From assembly GCA_949287785.1 (NCBI GenBank), contig CASEHR010000036.1, forward strand, positions 1 through 7,721: a DNA stretch of 7,721 bases, in the 5' to 3' direction. The position numbers and the translations under genes are program-made. How positions within the stretch are numbered: position 1 is the first letter of the stretch; each line of letters starts with the position of its first letter. Below the pieces are notes generated by a model. The model made no database searches. It was not told the origin of the DNA and worked only from the letters and a program-made list of their open reading frames with translations. The stretch is from an uncultured Bacillota bacterium. Lineage in GTDB: Bacteria > Bacillota_I > Bacilli_A > Erysipelotrichales > Erysipelotrichaceae. Positions 1 through 6,580 of this stretch are shown piece after piece.

Positions 1-285
1 GCTTACGAAGTGAAGCCGGCGACGATCTCAAAGATCATCGACGGTCTTATCAAAAACGGCATGATCATGCGTTATGAGGGCAAAGATCGCCGCAGTGTGA
101 GTCTGAAGATCACCGCCAAAGGCAAAGAGACCGTCGATAAATGGGAAAAGGTGATGGATGAGGTCATGGCGATGATGACGAAAGGTTTCAGTGAAAAAGA
201 GAAGAAGACGTTGTACGACCTGCTTGAGCGGGCAACGGAAAACCTGAAGGGAGTGGCCGATGAAGACCTTGTTCAGACTGCTTAG
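1..285 (+). CDS. MarR-family transcriptional regulator, 3' part only
   Basis: This is the C-terminal 94 codons of a winged helix-turn-helix regulator; the reading frame is open to the left edge, so the true start lies outside the window. The visible part opens in the recognition helix (TISKIIDGLIKNGMIMR), continues into the wing (the YEGKDRRSVSLKITAKGKE segment, matching the family's DxRR...LT.KG pattern), and ends in a charged helix expected to form the dimer interface. MarR proteins bind DNA as dimers and usually repress their own operon, releasing it when a small ligand binds. The gene overlaps the following ABC transporter gene by 26 bases, so the two are almost certainly co-transcribed and translationally coupled. 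This suggests it controls the exporter pair, but the promoter and operator are outside the window and the ligand cannot be inferred. The GTG at position 10 lies inside the DNA-binding domain and is not a plausible start. Confidence 0.9.
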   Translation, partial: AYEVKPATISKIIDGLIKNGMIMRYEGKDRRSVSLKITAKGKETVDKWEKVMDEVMAMMTKGFSEKEKKTLYDLLERATENLKGVADEDLVQTA

Positions 286-1984
286 ATATGCCCGTCCTTA
301 CCGAAAGGAGTTCATTTTGGCGATCGTCTTTGTGGTGATCGAAACGAGCTTTGAATTACTGATGCCTAAGGTGATGGCCGATATCATCGATAACGGTGTC
401 TTGGCCGGGGATGTGGATTATATATTGAGTGAAGGTATCATGATGGTCATCGCCGCTTTGATCTCTTTAGGCTGCGGCTTGTTGTTTGCGAGATTTGCTG
501 CCAGAGCGATCCATGGTTTTGGTTCACAACTTCGCAAAGCGGAATTTAGAAAGATCCAGGAGTACTCCTTTAAGAATATCGATCATTTTGATTCGTCGAG
601 TCTGATCACCAGGATGACCAGTGATGTCACCGTCGTCCAAAACGCTTTCTCTAGTCTGCGGCCGATCGCCCGGGCGCCGATCATGCTGACGATGGGGATC
701 TTTTTCAGCTTTACGATGTCACCTGAACTGGCACTGGTCTTTCTCATCGCCTGCCCGATCCTTGGCGCTACCCTGATCTTCATCGTTAGCAAAGTGGCTC
801 CGATGTACACCGTATTGCAGGAAAAGATCGACAAGCTCAACTTAGTCGTCGAAGAGAATCTGAATGCGATCAAGATCATCAAAGCTTATGCGCGAGAGGA
901 TTATCAGGAAAACAAATTCGAAGAAGTAAATGAGGACCTGAACAGAAAAGCGACGGTCACCTATGCAATCGGGGCTTTGAATATGCCGATCTTTCAGGCG
1001 ACGATGTATACCGTCATCATTCTGATCCTCTTTTTGGGAGCGGGTCTGATCTATGAAGGGAAGATGGCGGTCGGCAGCCTGACCGGCTTATTGTCCTATG
1101 TCTTGCAGATCATGAATTCCCTCATGATGATATCCAATATTTTCATGATGCTGACGCGATCACTGGCCAGTGCCAGAAGGATCACGGAAGTATTCGATGA
1201 AAAGATCGATTTAGTAAGCGGCAGTAACAAGGGCCCGGTCAAAAACGGTGATATCATGTTTGATCATGTTTCTTTCAAATACGATCTTAATGCGGAAGAG
1301 AATGTCCTGAGTGATATAAGTTTCCGCGTCAAAAGCGGCCAGACCATCGGAATATTGGGTGGTACCGGCAGCGCCAAGAGCAGTCTTGTCTCACTTATTG
1401 CTCGATTGTACGATGTCACGGATGGAAAGGTATATGTCGGTGGTGTCGATGTCAGAGAATATGACCTTAAAGTGCTGAGAGATGCTGTCGGTATCGTCCT
1501 TCAGAAAAATGTCCTTTTCAGCGGCACGATCTTAGAAAACCTCTTATGGGGTGATGAAAATGCCGACAAAGAAGAGATCGATAAGGCCCTGAAGATCGCC
1601 GGTGCCTATGATGTCGTCTATGGTTTCAAAGACGGTCTTGACACCTATCTCGATGAGGGTGGGGTCAATGTATCCGGCGGTCAGAAACAAAGGCTCTGTA
1701 TTGCCCGGGCCTTGCTTAAAAAGCCGCAGATCCTGATCTTAGATGACAGCACCAGCGCCGTCGATACAGCGACGGAAAAGTCGATCAGGGATGCCCTTTA
1801 CGCCCTTGATGATATGACTAAGATCATCATCTCGCAAAGGATCATCAGCGTTAAAGATGCCGACAAGATCTTTATTCTCGATGACGGCAAGATCATCGCC
1901 GAGGGCGATCATGCGAAACTTTTAAAAGAGTCTGATGTGTATCGAGAACTGTACACATCCCAGATGAGGGGAGGTGAAGAATAA
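260..1984 (+). CDS. ABC exporter half-transporter, degenerate-site subunit
   Basis: This 574-residue inner-membrane protein has an N-terminal exporter-type transmembrane domain (hydrophobic segments near residues 17-36, 58-78, 138-153, 156-177, 243-264 and 270-297) and a C-terminal ATPase domain from about 331. Visible motifs are Walker A GGTGSAKSS (367-375), Q-loop Q415, signature VSGGQ (471-475), Walker B ILILDD (491-496), D-loop SAVD (499-502) and the switch segment SQR (525-527). The catalytic glutamate after Walker B is Asp496 and the switch histidine is Gln526, so this subunit's own ATP site should hydrolyse poorly. The signature is intact and would serve the partner's site. This is the pattern of heterodimeric exporters such as TM287/288, BmrCD and LmrCD. 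The start at 260 is supported by AAGGGAG at 247-253. It overlaps the MarR gene by 26 bases and the partner gene by one base. Drug or lipid export is likely from family and context; the substrate is unknown. Confidence 0.95.
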   Translation: MKTLFRLLRYARPYRKEFILAIVFVVIETSFELLMPKVMADIIDNGVLAGDVDYILSEGIMMVIAALISLGCGLLFARFAARAIHGFGSQLRKAEFRKIQEYSFKNIDHFDSSSLITRMTSDVTVVQNAFSSLRPIARAPIMLTMGIFFSFTMSPELALVFLIACPILGATLIFIVSKVAPMYTVLQEKIDKLNLVVEENLNAIKIIKAYAREDYQENKFEEVNEDLNRKATVTYAIGALNMPIFQATMYTVIILILFLGAGLIYEGKMAVGSLTGLLSYVLQIMNSLMMISNIFMMLTRSLASARRITEVFDEKIDLVSGSNKGPVKNGDIMFDHVSFKYDLNAEENVLSDISFRVKSGQTIGILGGTGSAKSSLVSLIARLYDVTDGKVYVGGVDVREYDLKVLRDAVGIVLQKNVLFSGTILENLLWGDENADKEEIDKALKIAGAYDVVYGFKDGLDTYLDEGGVNVSGGQKQRLCIARALLKKPQILILDDSTSAVDTATEKSIRDALYALDDMTKIIISQRIISVKDADKIFILDDGKIIAEGDHAKLLKESDVYRELYTSQMRGGEE

Positions 1985-3789
1985 TGCCGCCAAGAGTTAT
2001 CAGTGGTAAAAAACCCAATGATCTTAAAAAGACCCTGAAGCGTCTTTTCGCCTACATGGGCAATCATAAGTTCGTCTTGCTTGTCGTATCGGTACTGGTC
2101 ATCATAAATGGGGCTCTTGATCTTTTGGGGACCTATATGATCAAACCGATCGTCAATAATTACATAGCGACCGGTGATACCGAAGGTCTATTTAAAGCGA
2201 TCATCTTTATGATCGTGATCTATGCCGTCGCTGTTTTATCGGCTTTGGGATATTCTCAGATCATGGTCAGAGTCGCCCAGATGATGATCAAAGAGATCAG
2301 ACGTGATCTTTTCAAGGCTTTGGAGAAACTGCCGATCAGATACTTCGATGAGCACAGTCATGGTGATATCATGTCTAATTTTACCAATGATATCGATACT
2401 TTAAGCGAGTGCTTCAACAATTCCTTCAGTATGATGATCAAGAGCTTTATCGAGCTCTTCGGGACCATCGTTTTGATCTTTGTGCTCAACTGGCAACTGT
2501 CACTGATCGTCGTCTTCTTTTATGTCATCCTCTTTTTCTATATTGAATACAGTTCCAAAAAGAGCAAGTATTATTACAAATTCCAGCAGGATCATCTCGG
2601 TGCACTCAACGGTCATATCAAAGAATCGATCAGCGGACAGAAAGTCATCAAAGTCTTCGATCATGAAAAAGCCAATATCGAAGCTTTTGAAAAGAAGAAT
2701 GAGGATCTGCGTAAGGCGGCTACCAGTGCTTTGAGTTACTCTGGGACACAGGTGCCCTTTGTCGTCAGTATATCTTACATCAATTATGCGATCGTCGCTG
2801 TGGTCGGTGGTATCATGGCAGTCAGAGGCATGACTGATATCGGTTCGCTGGCTTCTTATCTGATCTTTGTACGGCAGTCATCGATGCCGATCAACCGCTT
2901 TACCAATCAGACGAATTTCATCCTGGCGGCTTTGAGCGGGGCTGAAAGGATCTTTGATGTGATGGACAGCGAAAGCGAGATCGATGATGGTAAAGTCACG
3001 GTGGCAAAGACAGATGAGGGCTGGGTCTTTAAAGATAACGGAAAGAGTGTTCCCCTGAAAGGTGAGGTGCGTTTTGAGCATGTCGATTTTGGCTATGATC
3101 ATAAGGCCATGGTCTTAAAAGATCTGTCATTATATGCCAAACCGGGTCAGAAGATCGCTTTTGTCGGATCGACCGGGGCTGGCAAAACGACGATCACAAG
3201 TCTTCTGGATCGTTTCTATGAGATCGATAACGGAAAGATCACATTTGATGGGATCGATATCAGAGATATCAGAAAAGCCGACCTCAGAAAGACGCTGGGA
3301 GTCGTCTTGCAGGATACACACTTATTCACCGGCACGATCGCGGACAATATCCGCTTTGGGAAACCGGAAGCTACGATGGAAGAGGTCATCGAAGCAGCGA
3401 AGGTCGCCAATGCCCACAGCTTTATAAGGCGTTTACCAAAAGGCTATGATACATATATCACCTCAGATGGCGCGAGTCTTTCCCAGGGTCAAAGACAGCT
3501 TTTAGCGATCGCCAGAGCAGCGATCGCTGATCCGCCGGTCCTTATTCTGGATGAAGCGACCAGCAGTATCGATACAAGGACGGAAAAGCTGATCGAAAAA
3601 GCGATGGATAAGCTCATGGAAGGGAGGACGGTCTTTGTGATCGCACACCGTCTAAGTACGGTCCGCAACAGCAATGCGATCATGGTCCTGGCTGACGGCA
3701 AGATCATCGAACGTGGTGATCATGACGATCTGATAGCACAAAAAGGCACTTATTATAAGCTTTATATGGGCATGTTCGAATTGAGTTAG
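1984..3789 (+). CDS. ABC exporter half-transporter, catalytic-site subunit
   Basis: This 601-residue partner of the preceding ABC protein has the same layout: transmembrane segments near residues 30-52, 72-92, 155-170, 172-188, 258-280 and 287-305, then an ATPase domain from about 360. Walker A is GSTGAGKTT (395-403), the Q-loop glutamine is Q443, Walker B is ILDE with Asp523 and catalytic Glu524, and the switch histidine is His555, all canonical. The signature is LSQGQ (499-503) instead of LSGGQ, the complementary change expected if it faces the degenerate site of the partner. Residues about 333-358 form a polar linker between the two domains. The ATG overlaps the previous stop (TAATG) and follows GGAGGTGA at 1970-1977, so the two subunits should be made in coupled, roughly equal amounts. 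The protein sits in the cell membrane and probably exports a hydrophobic compound; the substrate cannot be read from the sequence. No terminator is seen between it and hflX. Confidence 0.95.
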   Translation: MPPRVISGKKPNDLKKTLKRLFAYMGNHKFVLLVVSVLVIINGALDLLGTYMIKPIVNNYIATGDTEGLFKAIIFMIVIYAVAVLSALGYSQIMVRVAQMMIKEIRRDLFKALEKLPIRYFDEHSHGDIMSNFTNDIDTLSECFNNSFSMMIKSFIELFGTIVLIFVLNWQLSLIVVFFYVILFFYIEYSSKKSKYYYKFQQDHLGALNGHIKESISGQKVIKVFDHEKANIEAFEKKNEDLRKAATSALSYSGTQVPFVVSISYINYAIVAVVGGIMAVRGMTDIGSLASYLIFVRQSSMPINRFTNQTNFILAALSGAERIFDVMDSESEIDDGKVTVAKTDEGWVFKDNGKSVPLKGEVRFEHVDFGYDHKAMVLKDLSLYAKPGQKIAFVGSTGAGKTTITSLLDRFYEIDNGKITFDGIDIRDIRKADLRKTLGVVLQDTHLFTGTIADNIRFGKPEATMEEVIEAAKVANAHSFIRRLPKGYDTYITSDGASLSQGQRQLLAIARAAIADPPVLILDEATSSIDTRTEKLIEKAMDKLMEGRTVFVIAHRLSTVRNSNAIMVLADGKIIERGDHDDLIAQKGTYYKLYMGMFELS

Positions 3790-3796
3790 CAGTTTC

Positions 3797-3826
3797 TTGA
3801 TCATTTTGGAAAGAACCGGATACAAT
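3797..3826 (+). promoter_or_regulatory. possible sigma-A type promoter before hflX
   Basis: TTGATC (3797-3802) and TACAAT (3821-3826) are separated by 18 bases and match the vegetative -35 and -10 boxes at 4/6 and 5/6 positions. A start about seven bases downstream would fall near 3833, only three bases before the hflX ATG, giving an almost leaderless mRNA that lacks the ribosome site at 3827-3831. The match may be coincidental, with hflX served by read-through from the ABC operon. Confidence 0.3.
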
Positions 3827-3831
3827 AAGGA
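3827..3831 (+). promoter_or_regulatory. ribosome binding site that decides the hflX start
   Basis: AAGGA lies four bases before the ATG at 3836. The frame is also open from a TTG at 3797, but that codon has no Shine-Dalgarno sequence before it and the 13 extra residues do not resemble an HflX N-terminus. The site is weaker than those of the ribosomal genes downstream. Confidence 0.6.
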
Positions 3832-3835
3832 TGTA

Positions 3836-5041
3836 ATGGAAAAAGCGATACTGGCATATGTTGATATCGATACCATCGATCTTCAAAACAAGATCGCCGA
3901 GGGAATAGCTCTGGCATATTCTTCAGGCGTAGAAGTAGTTAAAACAGTGGTCCAGAAAGCCAACAGCTTTCATCCGCAATATGCCTTTCGTAAGGGCAAA
4001 CTGGACCAATTGAAGGAGCTTTTGAGCAGTGAGGATATAAACAAGGTCATCTTTTTGAATAATCTTCGCATCGATACCTTGAATAATCTTTGTGAATACC
4101 TGGATGCCGATGTCATCGATCGGACGACTCTGATCTTAGATATCTTCGCTTTAAGAGCCAAGACAAAGCAAGCCAGGATCCAGGTCGAGATGGCCAGATT
4201 GAATTACGATCTGGCCAATATCGGTGATATCGATAATGAAGGACACAAACGCGGCAATGCCCTGAACCGCGGGGCAGGTGAGATGCGCTCAAGCATCATC
4301 CGAAGCAATAAACGCAAAAGGATCGCCTATCTTAAAAGAGAGCTCATGAAGATCGAAAACGACCGGCATACACAAGCTAAAAAGCGCAATGCTTCCGATC
4401 TTAAGAAAGTGGCTTTGGTCGGTTATACCAATGCCGGGAAATCGACATTGCTCAATGCTTTAGTCAAAGATGACAAGAAGGTCTTGAGTGAAGATATGCT
4501 CTTTGCGACGGTCGATACCGATATCCGAAGGATAGATCATAAAGGCAAGGCCTTCTTGCTTTTTGATACAGTTGGTTTCGTATCCGATCTTCCGCATACA
4601 TTGATCGAAGCTTTCAGATCGACGCTTGCCGCGGTAAAGGAAGCCGATCTTCTGATCAACATCATCGATGCCAGCCATAAAGAGGCCATCTATCAGAAAG
4701 AGGTGACCTATAAGGTGTTACAGGATATCGGTGCCAAAGGTATTCCGATCATCGATGTCTATAATAAAGCTGATCTGGTCGATACTACAAACCATCTTGC
4801 CATATCCGCTAAAAACGGATACGGTATCGACAGTCTTCTGGATCTTTTGACCGATACCTTGTACCCTGATGAAAAATCGACAGCAGGGATCTTGCCCTAT
4901 GATAGACTATTCTATATCGACCGCTATCAGAAGATGGCTTTGATCAGAAAGATCGTCGATGAAGAAAAGGGAGTCATGATCGAAGTCAGTGGTCCAAAGG
5001 AAGTCATCAAAGCATTTGAAAGGGTATTGATATATGATTGA
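3836..5041 (+). CDS. hflX: HflX-family GTPase
   Basis: This 401-residue protein belongs to the HflX family of TRAFAC GTPases, which bind the 50S subunit and in studied bacteria split stalled or hibernating ribosomes. The N-terminal domain (about 1-110) contains the family's RKGKLDQL stretch (52-59) and the VIDRTTLILDIFALRA core (93-108). A coiled stretch of about 110-185 follows. The G domain has G1 GYTNAGKST (196-204), a switch-I region FATVDTDIRR (223-232), G3 DTVGF (244-248) followed by SDLPHTLIEAFRSTL, G4 NKAD (310-313) and G5 SAK (324-326). Two places differ from typical HflX. The segment usually reading RGPGETQLETDRR is here RGAGEMRSSIIRSNKR (145-160), and the switch-I LDPTTR is VDTDIR. 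The ATG at 3836 is chosen over the TTG at 3797. The protein could be a second HflX-like paralogue rather than the main one. It sits between the exporter operon and the ribosomal operon. Confidence 0.9.
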   Translation: MEKAILAYVDIDTIDLQNKIAEGIALAYSSGVEVVKTVVQKANSFHPQYAFRKGKLDQLKELLSSEDINKVIFLNNLRIDTLNNLCEYLDADVIDRTTLILDIFALRAKTKQARIQVEMARLNYDLANIGDIDNEGHKRGNALNRGAGEMRSSIIRSNKRKRIAYLKRELMKIENDRHTQAKKRNASDLKKVALVGYTNAGKSTLLNALVKDDKKVLSEDMLFATVDTDIRRIDHKGKAFLLFDTVGFVSDLPHTLIEAFRSTLAAVKEADLLINIIDASHKEAIYQKEVTYKVLQDIGAKGIPIIDVYNKADLVDTTNHLAISAKNGYGIDSLLDLLTDTLYPDEKSTAGILPYDRLFYIDRYQKMALIRKIVDEEKGVMIEVSGPKEVIKAFERVLIYD

Positions 5042-5063
5042 GAGCGGGTTTTATCGCTCTTTT
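5041..5063 (+). terminator. weak intrinsic terminator after hflX
   Basis: AGAGCG (5041-5046) pairs with CGCTCT (5055-5060) across an eight-base loop and runs into TTTT (5060-5063). The stem starts on the last base of the hflX stop codon. The stem and T-run are short, so termination may be partial, allowing some read-through into rpmG. Confidence 0.55.
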
Positions 5064-5076
5064 GATACTATATCCC

Positions 5077-5108
5077 TTGAAAAATAAGGGCTGTTGTGGC
5101 ATTATAAT
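5077..5108 (+). promoter_or_regulatory. promoter of the rpmG-secE-nusG-rplK-rplA operon
   Basis: A -35 box TTGAAA (5077-5082, 5/6 match) is followed after 17 bases by CATTAT (5100-5105, 4/6), which carries the extended -10 TG at 5097-5098. A perfect TATAAT overlaps it at 5103-5108, but that would need a 20-base spacer. The first option puts the start near 5112, the second near 5115. Position after the hflX terminator and before the strong ribosome site of rpmG supports a real promoter; which -10 is used is uncertain. Confidence 0.65.
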
Positions 5109-5111
5109 ATC

Positions 5112-5142
5112 GTTATTGGAGCGATCTGATAACTTTTTATTT
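5112..5142 (+). promoter_or_regulatory. hairpin plus T-run in the rpmG leader
   Basis: GTTATTGGA (5112-5120) can pair with TCTGATAAC (5125-5133) over nine positions, two of them G-U, around a GCGA tetraloop of the GNRA type. It is followed by TTTTTATTT (5134-5142). The stem begins at the predicted transcript start, so the mRNA would open with this hairpin. It could protect the 5' end or act as an attenuator; the mostly A-U stem makes strong termination unlikely. The function is inferred from structure only. Confidence 0.5.
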
Positions 5143-5159
5143 ACGCAGGAGGTAATATC

Positions 5160-5315
5160 GTGAAAGGCAAGAATCGTGTCATCCTCACATGTACAGAGTG
5201 TTTATCACGGAATTACTCTGTCTATAAAAACAAGCTCAGAAGCACTGAACGTTTAGAACTTATGAAATACTGTCCCCGGTGTAATAAGCATACACTGCAT
5301 AAGGAGACAAAATAG
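5160..5315 (+). CDS. rpmG: 50S ribosomal protein L33, zinc-binding form
   Basis: This small 51-codon gene encodes L33, a component of the large ribosomal subunit near the E site. The protein begins MKGKNRVILTCTECLSRNYS and shows the paired cysteine motifs CTEC (11-14) and CPRC (38-41) of the zinc-ribbon (C+) form, rather than the cysteine-free form used under zinc limitation in some bacteria. Its length is normal for the family. The start is GTG at 5160, chosen because AGGAGGT (5147-5153) lies seven bases upstream and because the family's basic N-terminus begins exactly here. The next gene's ribosome site overlaps its stop codon. rpmG-secE-nusG is a widespread bacterial order. Another rpmG copy elsewhere in the genome is likely but cannot be seen. 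Confidence 0.95.
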   Translation: MKGKNRVILTCTECLSRNYSVYKNKLRSTERLELMKYCPRCNKHTLHKETK

Positions 5316-5326
5316 GAGGCTCGGAT

Positions 5327-5512
5327 ATGAAATGGTTTAGTTTAAGCGGCATCGTCAAAGAGATCAAAAAGATCAGATGGCCGGGTATCAAGACTTTAAG
5401 TGAGAATTCCGTACAGGTACTCATCTTCACAGTCGGTTTTGGTGTTGTATTCTTTGTCTGTGATTTCATCGTCACATTATTATTGCAAGTATTGAACGTC
5501 ATTGGAGGTTAA
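5327..5512 (+). CDS. secE: preprotein translocase subunit SecE
   Basis: This 61-residue single-span membrane protein is the small essential subunit of the SecYEG channel, which it clamps together around SecY. It has the short Gram-positive form: an amphipathic surface helix with the hallmark EIKKIRWPGIKTL (residues 12-24), then one transmembrane helix at about 30-55 ending in DFIVTLLLQVL. The Lys-x-x-Trp-Pro element is the most diagnostic part of the family. The start at 5327 follows AGGAGG (5314-5319), which overlaps the rpmG stop codon, with a seven-base spacing. The gene ends three bases before nusG and its last codons contain the nusG ribosome site, so the two are closely coupled. Confidence 0.96.
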   Translation: MKWFSLSGIVKEIKKIRWPGIKTLSENSVQVLIFTVGFGVVFFVCDFIVTLLLQVLNVIGG

Positions 5513-5515
5513 TCG

Positions 5516-6079
5516 ATGGCTGAAGAGAAAAAGACGGAAGAGACCAAACAATGGTATGTCGTCAATACCTATGCCGGTCATGAAAACAGAGTAAAGGATA
5601 ATCTTGAAAAAAGGCTGGAGACGATGGGGATCGCTGACAATCTTTTCCGGATCGTCGTTGCCGAAGAGAGCCAGATCGAAGTCAAAAACGAGAAGTCCAA
5701 GGAAGTGATGAAGAATATCTTCCCCGGCTATCTCTTTGTTGAGATGATCATGACGGATGAAGCGTGGTATGTCGTTCGTAATACCCCGGGAGTAACCGGC
5801 TTTATCGGTTCGTCAGGCGGTGGTGCCAAACCATTTCCGGTCGCACAGGAGGAAATGGATGCGATCTTAAGGCGTATCGGACAGTCAGATAAGAAGATCG
5901 AAGTTGAATTCAAAGTCGGTGACAGTGTCAAGATCGTTTCCGGACCATTCAGTGGTATGGAAGGCAAGGTCGAGTCGATGAATGATCAGACGCAGATCGC
6001 GACCGTTCTCATCATCTTGTTTGGACGGGAAACACCGACTGATATCAATTACATTGACTTGAAGCTGGCTGAGTATTAA
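5516..6079 (+). CDS. nusG: transcription elongation/termination factor NusG
   Basis: This 187-residue cytoplasmic protein binds RNA polymerase and modulates pausing and termination, and couples transcription to other machinery. The NGN domain spans about 11-115, with the family signatures WYVVNTYAGHE (13-23), KNIFPGYLFVEM (66-77) and VVRNTPGVTGFIG (86-98). A linker leads to the KOW domain (about 132-187), with FKVGDSVKIVSGPFSGMEG (132-150) and the typical LFGRETP (168-174). The length is close to the usual 175-185, plus a short charged N-terminal tail. No large inserted domain is present. GGAGGT at 5504-5509, inside the end of secE, supports the ATG at 5516. The gene is followed by a 68-base structured region before rplK. 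Confidence 0.97.
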   Translation: MAEEKKTEETKQWYVVNTYAGHENRVKDNLEKRLETMGIADNLFRIVVAEESQIEVKNEKSKEVMKNIFPGYLFVEMIMTDEAWYVVRNTPGVTGFIGSSGGGAKPFPVAQEEMDAILRRIGQSDKKIEVEFKVGDSVKIVSGPFSGMEGKVESMNDQTQIATVLIILFGRETPTDINYIDLKLAEY

Positions 6080-6090
6080 AATATCTAGGC

Positions 6091-6126
6091 ACGTGGGAGA
6101 AGGCGCACACTTCATTCAGACCACGT
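6091..6126 (+). promoter_or_regulatory. rplK leader hairpin, likely L1 autoregulatory site
   Basis: ACGTGG (6091-6096) pairs perfectly with CCACGT (6121-6126). Inside, GAAG (6099-6102) pairs with CTTC (6110-6113) around a seven-base loop. The two helices are joined by an asymmetric internal loop, GA on one side and seven bases (6114-6120) on the other. L1 is known to repress the L11-L1 operon by binding an mRNA element that mimics its 23S rRNA site, and such elements have two helices joined by an asymmetric loop near a GTGGGA stretch, as here. Eleven bases after the hairpin ends comes the rplK ribosome site. L1 binding itself is inferred. Confidence 0.6.
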
Positions 6127-6147
6127 AACCATATACAGGAGGAATTT

Positions 6148-6564
6148 ATGGCGAGAAAAAAAGTTGCGAAAGTTTGTAAACTTCAATTCGAAGCTGGTGG
6201 TGCCAGACCGGGTCCGGCATTAGCTTCTGCTGGTATCAACATGCCGCAATTCTGTACAGCATTCAACGATGCGACAAAAGACAGAAAAGGCGATATCGTA
6301 CCAGTTATCATCACAGCATATGAAGACAAGTCATTTGACTTCGTGCTGAAGACGACACCGGCATCAGTCTTACTCAAGAAGGCTGCCAAGGTCAACAAGG
6401 GTTCAGGCAGTCCGAAAGCGACAAAGGTCGGCAGTATCACTAAGGATCAATTGCGTGAGATCGCTGAATACAAGATGCCTGATCTCAACGCCAATGATGT
6501 CGAAGGCGCGATGAAGATCGTCGAAGGCACAGCACGTAACATGGGCATCACGATCCAGGATTAG
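6148..6564 (+). CDS. rplK: 50S ribosomal protein L11
   Basis: This 138-residue protein binds the GTPase-associated centre of 23S rRNA, contacts elongation factors, and is needed for RelA-type stringent activation in species that have it. The N-terminal domain is about 1-70 and the RNA-binding C-terminal domain about 71-138, with TTPASVLLKKAA (69-80), KVGSITKDQLREIAE (93-107), KMPDLNANDVEGAMKIVEGT (109-128) and ARNMGI (129-134). The proline-rich linker usually reading like GKANPAPPVGPALG is here GGARPGPALA (17-26), about four residues shorter. AGGAGG at 6137-6142 lies five bases before the ATG. The gene is 16 bases upstream of rplA. It shows the codon choice of a highly expressed gene and contains few GATC sites in its first 300 bases. 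Confidence 0.97.
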   Translation: MARKKVAKVCKLQFEAGGARPGPALASAGINMPQFCTAFNDATKDRKGDIVPVIITAYEDKSFDFVLKTTPASVLLKKAAKVNKGSGSPKATKVGSITKDQLREIAEYKMPDLNANDVEGAMKIVEGTARNMGITIQD

Positions 6565-6580
6565 TTAGGAGGGAAAGATA

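Noticed and set aside
583..882. Open frame on the minus strand inside the first ABC gene, and similar minus-strand frames across the window
   Set aside because: They are antisense to well-supported genes, show no recognisable domains, and lack ribosome sites; they are by-products of the codon composition.
2970..3062. Polar stretch between membrane and ATPase domains of the second ABC subunit as an inserted domain
   Set aside because: It is only about 25 residues, and a linker of this kind is common in this exporter subfamily.
3483..3544. HIP1-like GCGATCGC octamers as a dispersed repeat
   Set aside because: GCGATCGC occurs here at about 3513-3520 and near 3507 only by approximation; the wider signal is GATC alone, not the octamer.
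3797..3835. TTG-initiated N-terminal extension of HflX
   Set aside because: There is no ribosome site before the TTG, the added residues do not resemble the family, and the ATG at 3836 has AAGGA at a workable distance.
5105..5161. Nine-base direct repeat TAATATCGT at 5105-5113 and 5153-5161
   Set aside because: One copy is part of the promoter -10 area and the other spans the rpmG start; a single AT-rich nine-base match is expected by chance and suggests no mechanism.
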